64,000 bases of DNA from Microbulbifer donghaiensis (lineage in GTDB: Bacteria; Pseudomonadota; Gammaproteobacteria; Pseudomonadales; Cellvibrionaceae): contig NZ_FQVA01000001.1 of the NCBI RefSeq assembly GCF_900129095.1, forward strand, positions 496,001 through 560,000, given 5' to 3'. The position numbers and the translations under genes were made by a program. Shown in pieces: positions 37,343 through 45,795 of this stretch. Within the stretch, counting starts at the first letter, position 1. Each line of letters starts with the position of its first letter. Below the pieces are notes generated by a model. The model saw only the letters and a program-made list of their open reading frames with translations, was not told the origin of the DNA and ran no database searches.

Positions 37343-38182
37343 ATGAGCGAAAAGGCAATCATTGAAGTAAGCGAACTGGCAGACTTGGAGCCGACATCCG
37401 ATGTGGTAATCCTGGATTGCCGCTATGACCTCGCCGATCCCGAAGCCGGCGCGCGGGCCTACTCCGCCGGCCATATTCCCGGCGCCCGATACGCCTGCCT
37501 GCATACGGACCTGTCAGGTCCCCTGGGCCGATACGGCGGCCGCCACCCGCTGCCGAGCCCGGCGGAGTTTCAGCAGTTTGCCCGCGAAAACGGTATCAAT
37601 CGAGATTCACTGGTTGTCGTCTATGACGATAGCCGTCTCGCATTTGCCGCGCGCGCCTGGTTCCTGCTTCACTATTTCGGCCATGAAAAAATTGCCGTGT
37701 TGAACGGCGGTTTCAAGGCCTGGCGCGACGCAGGGTTGCCGCTCAGTACGAGCACCTCCTCGCCCGCGCCGGGCAACTTCGTCGCCACCCCCCGCAACGA
37801 CATGTTGCTCGATCACCGACAGATATACAGAAATCTTGAAAACCCGCCCTGGCAGCTGGTCGACGCCCGCGATACGCAGCGTTTTGCCGGGATCGAGGAA
37901 CCCCTCGATCCCATAGCGGGACACATCCCCACCGCCCTCAACAAACCCTGGCAGGGGGTGACCAGAGAGGATGGCAAGCTCAAGTCCGTCAGGGAGCTGC
38001 GAGACCACTGGCAAGACATTCCCGCGGACGACCGCCTGGTGAATTACTGCGGTTCCGGTGTCACGGCCTGCGTGAATCTGTTTTCACTCTACCTGATCGG
38101 CTGCACCGACGCGCTGCTCTATCCGGGCAGCTGGAGCGACTGGTGCGCGCATATCGTCTACCCGGAGACCGAAGCCGGATAA
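37343..38182 (+). CDS. sseA: Sulfurtransferase with two rhodanese domains
   Basis: 279 residues. The first rhodanese domain has no catalytic cysteine at the loop position; the second has the active loop NYCGSGVTA. Layout and the GHIPGARYA and AGHIPTALN signatures match the SseA/thiosulfate:cyanide or 3-mercaptopyruvate sulfurtransferase group. It moves sulfane sulfur to cyanide or thiols. The loop CGSGVTA is typical of the mercaptopyruvate type. Confidence 0.88.
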   Translation: MSEKAIIEVSELADLEPTSDVVILDCRYDLADPEAGARAYSAGHIPGARYACLHTDLSGPLGRYGGRHPLPSPAEFQQFARENGINRDSLVVVYDDSRLAFAARAWFLLHYFGHEKIAVLNGGFKAWRDAGLPLSTSTSSPAPGNFVATPRNDMLLDHRQIYRNLENPPWQLVDARDTQRFAGIEEPLDPIAGHIPTALNKPWQGVTREDGKLKSVRELRDHWQDIPADDRLVNYCGSGVTACVNLFSLYLIGCTDALLYPGSWSDWCAHIVYPETEAG

Positions 38183-38188
38183 CCGCCC

Positions 38189-40156
38189 TCATCCCTCTGA
38201 GCCGGGCGCCCCCTCCGGCGGGTAGTAAACCGTGTTGCGCAGCGCCGCACGCTGCTCGGGGCTGAAATTCGGGAAAGGCATTTCCTGGGCAGCAGCCCAT
38301 TCGCGCACCTGCGCCTCCGCTGACTGCTGCCGCTCTACATCAATACCGCCATCTCGCGAGAAGTAGATCGTTTGGGAGCGGAAAGCGAAATCCGTACCTG
38401 ACTGGTGCACAATCCTGAAAATGCGGAAGTAAATATCCTCACAGATGGCCCGATACTCCGGAAAGTCGTTGCTGTCGATATCAACCCGCAACTGCACAAT
38501 CAGCCCCGAAGAACCAAAACCGGCAAATCGAACCGATGGCTCTTCGTCCACTACGCGCGGATGCCCTACCAGCATCTCGCGGATATTCACCAGCAGGAAA
38601 CGCAACTGGTCTTCGCTGGTTTCAAAACGGAGCGAGAGCGCTGTCTTCAATAGGATGTGACGGCGCGTTGTGTAATTGACGATATGCATCTGACTGAATT
38701 CCGCATTGGGGATGGTCGTCAGGCTGTTATCGATCCCCCGCAAGCGCGTAGAGCGCATGCCAATACTCTCTACTGTGCCGGCACGCTGAAAGTCATCCCC
38801 CGCGTCCTCGCCGTAACGACAGAAATCGCCAACCTTGACGGGCTTGTCGCCGAACAGGTTGAGACTGCCAATAAAATTTTCGAAAGATCCACGCATCGCC
38901 AGCGCGATTGCCACACCGCCGATACCGAAGCCGGCCACCAGGCTATAGAGCGGTGCACCGAGACGACTGGTCAATAGGAATGCCACCGCAATCACGCCGA
39001 CCAATCCGAGTGTACGCGCGATAAAACGCAGCAGATTGGCGTCCAGACTCTGATCGAGCACTCTCGAACGGTGAATATAGATCTCCATGATCGCCAAGGG
39101 CAGCGACCAGGCCAGCCAGGCAAGGGCAATATAACTGATGAGTTCCGCCACCAGGGAAACAGCGCCCCCCACGGCGTCGGTCAGGGTTAACTGCCGATGC
39201 AGGAAAGTCGCGAGAGGAAGAGTCGCGACGAGTAAAACCAGCGGCACCACAAATCGTGACAGGGCCACAAGCATATGCTCGCTCCGCCGAAACCTCGCCG
39301 ACAGCCGGTAAAGGACAGCAAAGAACAGACCGTAAACGGCAATAGCAACGATAAGAGCCAACCACTTCCAGACAGCCTGCCTGAAAATACTGCGCTTCAT
39401 CCAGTCCGGGAATGATTCAATCCGTTGCGGTGATACCAGCCAGCCACGCATTGCGAGATACGGCCTCATTTCCGCATAGTTTCGCAACGGCAACTCGCGC
39501 TGGTATGGAAGGTCCCGCACGCGTCGGTAAAACTCATGGGCGCGCGCAACCGTATCGGCGGAGAAAACAAACTTCCCCGACTGGGGACCATCCGTCAACC
39601 GAACCAGCGTGACTTCTGTGTGGGGCACCGTCCAGCTCGCCAGCGAAACCCCATCTTCGGCATCTTTGTTGCCACCCTCGATTGCGCCAACGGCGCCCGC
39701 AACGCCGGATTTCTTTTGCGAACCCCCAGTCTGCTCTACCGCTATCGGCGCCAGTTCGGCCACCTTCTCCCGGCCGGGAATCTCGTCCCACGGGGGCAGC
39801 TCGATGCGTGACAGGACGTCATAGAGGTAGATGGCAGCGTCGTTGCCAAAGTCATCGCGGGCGGCGGGCGGGATCTTGCTGAGATCCAGCATTTTGCGGA
39901 TCTGCGCCTGTTTTTGCGCAAGGCGCTGTGCCAATTGGCGACTGGGGTCCGACCAATACTCGGTTCGCGCATAACGCGCGAGTTCGTCACCTCGACTCAG
40001 GAACGAACTAAGCGTCGCTCGCGGACTGGATAGATCGAGCGGTTCAAGAGGGTGTTGGCCTGGATCGGCCAGGCTAGCCTCCGGATCCGAAGACTGTGCG
40101 ACCACCACCAGAGTGACCAACTGCAACAGCACGACTTTCATCCATCTAGAGCACAC
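38189..40156 (-). CDS. MscS-family mechanosensitive channel
   Basis: About 655 residues with an N-terminal signal peptide, a ~200-residue periplasmic region, several helices and the MscS pore/beta region: AGFGIGGVAIALAMRGSFEN gives the Gly/Ala-rich pore helix, followed by LFGDKPVKVGDFC and SIGMRSTRLRGIDN. It protects cells from osmotic downshock. Start uncertain: a GTG at 40156 follows AGGAAGTC closely; an ATG at 40141 has no visible ribosome-binding site. Convergent with the sulfurtransferase, 6 bp apart. Confidence 0.9.
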   Translation of the reverse strand: MCSRWMKVVLLQLVTLVVVAQSSDPEASLADPGQHPLEPLDLSSPRATLSSFLSRGDELARYARTEYWSDPSRQLAQRLAQKQAQIRKMLDLSKIPPAARDDFGNDAAIYLYDVLSRIELPPWDEIPGREKVAELAPIAVEQTGGSQKKSGVAGAVGAIEGGNKDAEDGVSLASWTVPHTEVTLVRLTDGPQSGKFVFSADTVARAHEFYRRVRDLPYQRELPLRNYAEMRPYLAMRGWLVSPQRIESFPDWMKRSIFRQAVWKWLALIVAIAVYGLFFAVLYRLSARFRRSEHMLVALSRFVVPLVLLVATLPLATFLHRQLTLTDAVGGAVSLVAELISYIALAWLAWSLPLAIMEIYIHRSRVLDQSLDANLLRFIARTLGLVGVIAVAFLLTSRLGAPLYSLVAGFGIGGVAIALAMRGSFENFIGSLNLFGDKPVKVGDFCRYGEDAGDDFQRAGTVESIGMRSTRLRGIDNSLTTIPNAEFSQMHIVNYTTRRHILLKTALSLRFETSEDQLRFLLVNIREMLVGHPRVVDEEPSVRFAGFGSSGLIVQLRVDIDSNDFPEYRAICEDIYFRIFRIVHQSGTDFAFRSQTIYFSRDGGIDVERQQSAEAQVREWAAAQEMPFPNFSPEQRAALRNTVYYPPEGAPGSEG

Positions 40157-40367
40157 GACTTCCTCGCCCGAACGCGCCAAGCGCATTCGATCAATAGAGT
40201 TGGATAGCTGTTAAAAAAAGATAGACGAAACGGACAGGGCCCCATAACAGGATCAAAGCGATCAAAAGTTCCGCGGAATGGCGAGCGGCTGTAGCGCGGC
40301 AGAGGGCCAGGAGGCAGAAAGCAGAGAGCCGGCAGGAAGGGCCGGCCCGATCAGAGAATGCGCCTTG

Positions 40368-40997
40368 TCACCGCAGCAGACAGGCGCCGGTACCAGCCAG
40401 GCCGCAATAACCATCCGGGTTCTTCGCCAGGTATTGCTGGTGGTACTCCTCGGCGTAGTAGAACTCGGACGCCATCGCAATTTCGGTGGTTATCTCACCG
40501 TAATCCTTTTCAGCCAACGCCTGCTGGAAGGCTTGTTTGCTCGCTTTCGCCTCCTCAAGCTGCGCCTCGTCGAAACAGAAAATACAGGAGCGATACTGGG
40601 ACCCCAGGTCATTGCCCTGGCGCATGCCCTGAGTCGGGTCGTGCTCCTCCCAGAAGCGGCGCAATAGCTCACCATAACTGACCTTCTTCGGGTCGAACAC
40701 GACCAGAACAGTTTCCGCGTGGCCGGTGCGCCCGCTGCAGACCTCCTCATAGTTCGGGTTCTCGGTGGCACCATCTGCGTACCCTGCCGCAGTGGTATAG
40801 ACGCCGTCGATTTCCCAGAACAGCCGCTCTACCCCCCAGAAACAGCCCATACCGAAGATGGCTTTTTCCATACCGTCTGGAAACGGCGCTTTCATTGGGT
40901 GGCCATTCACATAGTGAACCGCACTGATTTCCATCGGCTGTTCACGTCCCGGCAAAGTCTGATCTGCATCGGGCACCTGGAATTTGTCGTATTGCAT
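40368..40997 (-). CDS. msrA: Peptide-methionine (S)-S-oxide reductase MsrA
   Basis: A 209-residue enzyme with the catalytic GMGCFWG motif, then the GYADG and [16 protein letters not shown] substrate-binding segments. The C-terminal GTGACLLR supplies a possible resolving cysteine. It repairs oxidised methionine. The ATG at 40997 follows GAGGTGATTG. Eight bases separate it from the upstream methyltransferase gene, so the two are co-transcribed. Confidence 0.95.
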   Translation of the reverse strand: MQYDKFQVPDADQTLPGREQPMEISAVHYVNGHPMKAPFPDGMEKAIFGMGCFWGVERLFWEIDGVYTTAAGYADGATENPNYEEVCSGRTGHAETVLVVFDPKKVSYGELLRRFWEEHDPTQGMRQGNDLGSQYRSCIFCFDEAQLEEAKASKQAFQQALAEKDYGEITTEIAMASEFYYAEEYHQQYLAKNPDGYCGLAGTGACLLR

Positions 40998-41005
40998 CAA
41001 TCACC

Positions 41006-41629
41006 TCAAGCGCCGGTTTCTCCGGCAACCAAAATACCGCCAGTAGCCTTCATCGGGCGCGACACTGCCCAGTCAAGGTACTCGGCCCCCAATTTCTCTT
41101 CCGCTCGCTGCGCCAGCCGGAAAAACGGCGATCGCCCCGGATCGGCCAGCACCACCCGCCCCACACCGGCCTGCAGCGCGCGGCGGGCCAGATTATAGAG
41201 TGTGGGCTCCAGATTATCCCAGAAACAAATATCAGTGCCGATCACCGCATCGTACTCGGCCAAATCAGACTTGGTCACCTTTTCATAGCGGCAGTGCCAG
41301 GTATCCACGCTGACGTCATTTAGCTTCGCGTGATATTCCAGGAACGGAAAAACACTGGGGTCAGCATCCAACCCCGTTACGCGCGCATGGAAGTGTTTTG
41401 CGCAGAAAATGCCTCCCAGGCCCCAGCCACATCCCAGGTCGAGCACCCTGGCACCCTGCTTCAGCGGATGGCGCTTCAGGTAGTCCATCATCAGGCACGA
41501 ACTCTTCCAGAATTTGTTGCCGTGCAGAGTGGCCTCTCCCGCTTCACGGCGCAGCTTGCGCATATCCGGGTGGGCGTTCTGGCGGACGATCAATCCAAAC
41601 AGGCGACGACTGTAGCTACTGGACGCCAT
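41006..41629 (-). CDS. Class I SAM-dependent methyltransferase (lysine methyltransferase-like)
   Basis: A methyltransferase of 207 residues. The SAM-binding loop is VLDLGCGWGLGG, with the acidic end of strand 2 in VTGLDADPSVF, and GTDICFWDN after strand 4, in a pattern like METTL/Nnt1-type methyltransferases. Target unknown. First gene of a pair with msrA. Confidence 0.82.
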   Translation of the reverse strand: MASSSYSRRLFGLIVRQNAHPDMRKLRREAGEATLHGNKFWKSSCLMMDYLKRHPLKQGARVLDLGCGWGLGGIFCAKHFHARVTGLDADPSVFPFLEYHAKLNDVSVDTWHCRYEKVTKSDLAEYDAVIGTDICFWDNLEPTLYNLARRALQAGVGRVVLADPGRSPFFRLAQRAEEKLGAEYLDWAVSRPMKATGGILVAGETGA

Positions 41630-41906
41630 GGCTCTGTATACATCTCCTCTATTTCAGAATTCGAATGTGAACGTGGCAATCGCTGCCAGCGCAGCTAGTC
41701 TACCGTCAATTTTTATAGGCTTCAGCCGGCCCGGTCGCCACGACTCACAAAAGCTCGTCAAAAACTGTCATCTGTGTCGCCGGTTAAAAGGTGAATCCGC
41801 CAAAATAGCACTTTCCGATTGCCTTTTGGTACGCCCATCCCAGTCACTGAGCTACCTTGTTATTCGAATAATCCGGAAATAACTGCCTAAGTAGCGCAGG
41901 GAAGAT

Positions 41907-43184
41907 GTGAATAGTGCAATGCGTAAGTTCACTTCAGCAGGCTTAACACTCCTCTCCGTACTCGTCACGGTGAAAACCCAGGCCTTGCCGGTCTTTGAAT
42001 CCAAGGAAGTCGCCCTGTACATACAGGGCTACATGACCACCCACCAGATAAATATTCAGGGGAACACCGAGTTGATCGATGGCGCCTCGCGCCTTGGCTT
42101 CAACCTCGATGTTCCCGCTTACAAAGACTGGAATGTTGGGTTCAATATTGAGTGGGGGTTGCGACTGGTTTCCCCCAACCAGCAGATAATTATCTCCGGT
42201 GACCAGCAGGCTGAGCCCGGAGAGCAGCAAGACCCGCTATTTGTTCGTCAGGGCCACGCCTACGCGAAACACAAATTCTGGGGCGATTTTGCCGTCGGCA
42301 AGCAATGGGCCGTCTATTACGACGTCGCGCACATTACCGACTGGTACAACGTGTCCGGCGGGCTGGCCAGTGGCGCCTTTGCCCTCGGTGGCGACGGCGG
42401 CATCACCGGTACCGGGCGCGCGGACGGGGCGCTTACCTGGCGCAAGCGCTGGCGCGCGCTGTGCGGGGAATTCCAGATCGGCCTGCAATACGCCGCGCAC
42501 GTGGCAGACCTGAACATCCAGGCCGAGGGCGCCCGCGGTCCCGATACCCTGCTCGTCTGTCCGCCGGAAGACTGTGAATACGGCATATCGCGAGGTGCAT
42601 CGCTGACCTACAAAGTCGATATCGGGGACGGCCTGTTTATCGGTACGGCCTATAACCGGGTCAACCTGGATCTCCATACGAAAAGGGGGTTGCTGTTCGA
42701 TATTTCTGATCCCGCTTTTCCGGTCCTGATCCGGGATGACGAGGTGATCAATGCCAGCAGCAACGATTTCGCCTTTATCGGCGGCATCGCCTACGGCAGG
42801 GGCGCCTTCCAGCAGGGGCTCTACGCCGCCTATAACTGGCACCGCTCCCACAACAACGAGCTGGCGCCACCCAGTACCACCGCCGGTGCGACCAACTTCT
42901 TCAACGCCATCGGTTCGGAGAGTTTTATCAGCTGGACCTGGGGCAAATACAACTGCTATTCCTTCTACGGTGGCCACAACCTGCTGAAATCCCACGATGA
43001 CGAGATTTTCGAACAGGCCCTGATTACCGGAGACAAGTATCGCCTGGGGTATCTTTTCCTGGGGTTCCAGTATCAGTGGAACGAGCGGGTGCGGCTGTAC
43101 GTCGAAGGCGGCATAGATGACAGTAACGATGTGGCTCGTTCGCGGGGCGACTTTATCGCCGCAGGAATGAGAGTCGACATCTGA
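41907..43184 (+). CDS. Outer-membrane porin-like beta-barrel protein
   Basis: The product (425 residues) has a signal peptide (cleavage near TQALP) and then alternating hydrophobic/aromatic beta-strand pattern: LYIQGYMTTHQINIQG, DFAVGKQWAVYYDV, and a final strand in FIAAGMRVDI. FWGDFAVGKQW matches the porin strand that reads variants of VGRQ in Gram-negative porins. Closest named family is the general porin type, but the last residue is Ile, not the usual Phe. Start GTG with AGGG upstream. Solute unknown. Confidence 0.7.
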   Translation: MNSAMRKFTSAGLTLLSVLVTVKTQALPVFESKEVALYIQGYMTTHQINIQGNTELIDGASRLGFNLDVPAYKDWNVGFNIEWGLRLVSPNQQIIISGDQQAEPGEQQDPLFVRQGHAYAKHKFWGDFAVGKQWAVYYDVAHITDWYNVSGGLASGAFALGGDGGITGTGRADGALTWRKRWRALCGEFQIGLQYAAHVADLNIQAEGARGPDTLLVCPPEDCEYGISRGASLTYKVDIGDGLFIGTAYNRVNLDLHTKRGLLFDISDPAFPVLIRDDEVINASSNDFAFIGGIAYGRGAFQQGLYAAYNWHRSHNNELAPPSTTAGATNFFNAIGSESFISWTWGKYNCYSFYGGHNLLKSHDDEIFEQALITGDKYRLGYLFLGFQYQWNERVRLYVEGGIDDSNDVARSRGDFIAAGMRVDI

Positions 43185-43222
43185 TAAGCTAGCGGCTCCA
43201 AGTCTCACCGAGGAGTCTGCCT

Positions 43223-43726
43223 TTGGGCCGCATGATCCTGCTGATTGCCGTCGGCATATTTGCCTGGCTGGCGTGGCAAAAATTCAAAACCAGCGCACCG
43301 CAGGACAGGCGCAAGCTGTTGCTGCAGTGGCTGCTGATTGGCCTGGCGCTGGCTGCGGTATTGCTGGCCATCAGTGGCCGCCTGCACTGGGTGGCCGCCG
43401 CCATTGCGCTGGTGCTGCCCGTTATCGGCAGGACCTTGAGCTGGTTGAGCCGGCACCTGCCCTGGCTGGCGCCGCTGCTCGCCAAACACGCCCAGGCCCG
43501 ACAGGAACAGAAAAAGAACGAGCACGCCGCCGACGCGGACAAGTCCGCTCCCCTGACCCCAGCCGAGGCGCGCCGCATACTGGGTGTCGACGAGAGTGCC
43601 AGCCGCGATGACATCATCGACGCCCACCGCAAACTCATCCAGAAATTCCACCCGGACCGCGGCGGCAATGATTACCTTGCCTCGCGCATCAATGCGGCCA
43701 AGGAACTGTTGTTGCGCGATTTGTAG
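43223..43726 (+). CDS. Membrane-anchored DnaJ-domain protein
   Basis: 167 residues. Two or three N-terminal hydrophobic helices (about 3-18 and 33-75) precede a C-terminal J domain from residue ~107 with the HPD motif in [14 protein letters not shown]. Such proteins stimulate DnaK at the membrane. The TTG at 43223 has GAGGAG seven bases upstream; an ATG three codons later is too far from it. Confidence 0.85.
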   Translation: MGRMILLIAVGIFAWLAWQKFKTSAPQDRRKLLLQWLLIGLALAAVLLAISGRLHWVAAAIALVLPVIGRTLSWLSRHLPWLAPLLAKHAQARQEQKKNEHAADADKSAPLTPAEARRILGVDESASRDDIIDAHRKLIQKFHPDRGGNDYLASRINAAKELLLRDL

Positions 43727-43739
43727 TGGCCACGGTCTC

Positions 43740-44528
43740 CTATAGGCGACACAGCAGGTGCACGTAGCGCGCCAGCTGCCGATAGGGGTCGATGCGGGAA
43801 AACTCCAGCTCCTTTTCCATGATCGCCGCGGCGGGAAGCTTGTCGCGGATGACCGGGGTCATGAAGTCGTGAAAACAGCGGATGCCGCTGTGCGCGACAA
43901 CGGTCAATCCAGCCTGCGCCAGCCAGTCCTGCACCCACTCAAGCAACAGCGGATTCTGCGGCGTCAGGCTGCCGGGATGACCGCCCCAATGACCGGTATC
44001 GATATTGCGATCCAGCTGGCGAAAACTGCCGCGCTGCAGCAGGCGGAACTCGAGCGCACGGCGGTTGTAGAAGGTCAGGGACAGGTAACCGCCGGGTTTG
44101 AGCAATGCCCGCAACTGCTCCACGGCTCGCTTCGGCTCCGCCAGCCACTCCATCACCGCGTGACAGATCACCAGATCGGCGCCCTGCAGCTCCGGCACCT
44201 GGTAAAGCTCCTGCAGCGACCGGTGCAACAGCGTGACCCGCTCCTGCAACTGGCGCTCCTTAACCCGCTCCGCGGCCTGCTCCAGCATCTGTGCAGAGAT
44301 ATCGGCCAGGTAGACCCGGTGCCCGCCCTGCGCCAGATCGATGGCAAACTGCCCCTGGCCGCCACCGGCGTCGACGATCTTCAGGGAGCCCGCCTCGGCC
44401 AGCAGCGGTGCCAAATCCCGGTTCAGAACAGCCAGGCGAATATCGCCCTTCAGGCCACCGTAAATGCGGTTGCGGAAGCGGTGCGCGAGATCGTCAAAAT
44501 TACGATCTGAGTATTGATCGGATGCCAT
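43740..44528 (-). CDS. cmoM: tRNA 5-carboxymethoxyuridine methyltransferase CmoM
   Basis: This 262-residue SAM methyltransferase aligns by eye with E. coli CmoM (formerly SmtA): DRNFDDLAHRF, VDAGGGQGQFAIDLA, LADISAQMLEQA, CHAVMEWLAEP, RVFHDY-type region IRCFHDFMTPVI, and RYVHLLCRL at the end. It methylates cmo5U34 to mcmo5U34 in certain tRNAs. It follows the MazG-like gene by 5 bp. cmoA and cmoB are 4 kb away, so the whole modification pathway is in this window. Confidence 0.9.
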   Translation of the reverse strand: MASDQYSDRNFDDLAHRFRNRIYGGLKGDIRLAVLNRDLAPLLAEAGSLKIVDAGGGQGQFAIDLAQGGHRVYLADISAQMLEQAAERVKERQLQERVTLLHRSLQELYQVPELQGADLVICHAVMEWLAEPKRAVEQLRALLKPGGYLSLTFYNRRALEFRLLQRGSFRQLDRNIDTGHWGGHPGSLTPQNPLLLEWVQDWLAQAGLTVVAHSGIRCFHDFMTPVIRDKLPAAAIMEKELEFSRIDPYRQLARYVHLLCRL

Positions 44529-44533
44529 CTGGA

Positions 44534-44857
44534 TTACAGATCCCGCCCCTGCTGAACATGCCGCCGGCGATTTTCTTCGATCTTGTCGCTCAGCGCGCTG
44601 TCCATATCCACACCCAGGGTTGCCGCCAACTTGCACAGGTACATCTGGATATCCGCAAGTTCCGCGGCCACCTGCCTGGACTCAACTGACTGCATCAATT
44701 CGTGGATTTCGGCATCGCTTTTCCACTGCAGGTGGCGACACAGCTCCGCCACCTCAACCGACAGCGCCATGGCCAGATTTTTCGGCGTATGCAGGGACTG
44801 CCAGCCACGACAGCGCGCGATATCGTCAAATGCCGCGAGAATATCGCCGGTTTCCAT
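44534..44857 (-). CDS. MazG-like nucleotide pyrophosphohydrolase
   Basis: A product of 107 residues. The dUTPase/MazG four-helix core is visible: LAMALSVEVAELCRHLQW with the EXXE-type acid pair and ELADIQMYLCKLA with the second acidic motif. Small members hydrolyse non-canonical or dCTP-type nucleotides. Operon with cmoM (5 bp) and next to the DUF599 gene upstream (4 bp). Confidence 0.87.
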   Translation of the reverse strand: METGDILAAFDDIARCRGWQSLHTPKNLAMALSVEVAELCRHLQWKSDAEIHELMQSVESRQVAAELADIQMYLCKLAATLGVDMDSALSDKIEENRRRHVQQGRDL

Positions 44858-44861
44858 CGGT

Positions 44862-45575
44862 CTATTTCTCCAGTATCTGATCGAGGGAACGCCCCTCGGC
44901 GGCGAGGATCGACTGCAGCGTGCGGGATCGGAATTCACGTTGGAACAGGACCCAAACTACCGCCAGGTAGCCGACGACAAACAATAGCGGATGGATAAAC
45001 CACCCCATCACTGCCATCGCAAAGTAATAGGAACGCAAGCCATAGTTGTAGCTGTGTCCGGCCTGGTCGATGACCTTGGCCGTGCTGATGGCAAAGCGGC
45101 GGCGCTCCTCCTGGGATAAGTCCTCGGCATCGGCGGGTGGCGCGGCACCAAGCAACACGTTGGCAAAAGAGTACTGGCGCATCGACCAGGTGAAATTGAA
45201 GAAGGCGAAAATAAAGATCAGTATCAGCAGCAATATTTTCAGCTCGAACTGCTCGACGGAGGTCTGCCCCGCAATCGGCAGAGTGCTCAACAGCTCGATT
45301 GCCGCCTTGTTGGCGCTCAGCGCCGTCACCAGGCCCGCCAGAATCAGAATGCTGGTCGAGGCAAAAAAACCGATAACCCGCTCCAGGTTGCCGATGATGG
45401 CGGCATCCGGCATACGCATGTCGCGCTCCAGCATGCGCAACATCCACTCGACCCGGTACCACTGCAGTGAGGACGACAGCGACCAGGTGACCTTGGCCTT
45501 CTTGCGCGCAAAGACGGTGTATCCCGCCCAGGTAATAAAAAAGCCAGTGACACTGATGATATCCAACCAGGACAA
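44862..45575 (-). CDS. DUF599 membrane protein
   Basis: 237 residues starting at a TTG five bases after GGAG. Four to five hydrophobic helices, with DUF599 signatures WYRVEWMLRMLERDMRM and SYNYGLRSYYFAMAVMGWF. Function not known. First gene of a leftward operon with the MazG-like protein and cmoM. Confidence 0.84.
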   Translation of the reverse strand: MSWLDIISVTGFFITWAGYTVFARKKAKVTWSLSSSLQWYRVEWMLRMLERDMRMPDAAIIGNLERVIGFFASTSILILAGLVTALSANKAAIELLSTLPIAGQTSVEQFELKILLLILIFIFAFFNFTWSMRQYSFANVLLGAAPPADAEDLSQEERRRFAISTAKVIDQAGHSYNYGLRSYYFAMAVMGWFIHPLLFVVGYLAVVWVLFQREFRSRTLQSILAAEGRSLDQILEK

Positions 45576-45795
45576 CTTCTCTCTCCGTGTTCGTCTACAT
45601 TTATGCCGGGGCCCCAAACTCACCGCAGTCTTTGCCCTGCTGGCACCCTTGTCAACACTGTTTTTGATCCACGGTGGCACCGTTTTTTCCATCGCGGCGC
45701 TGTTTACCCGGTGCGGACAGGCGGTAGAATAGCGCCCCCATGCGCCGGGCCCAGCCACCGGCTACAGAACTCGTATAACCCCAGGGAGCTGTCTT

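Noticed and set aside
40331-40352. Terminator hairpin GCCGGC...GCCGGC downstream of msrA
   Set aside because: A stem is present but no T-run follows on either strand. Too weak to list.
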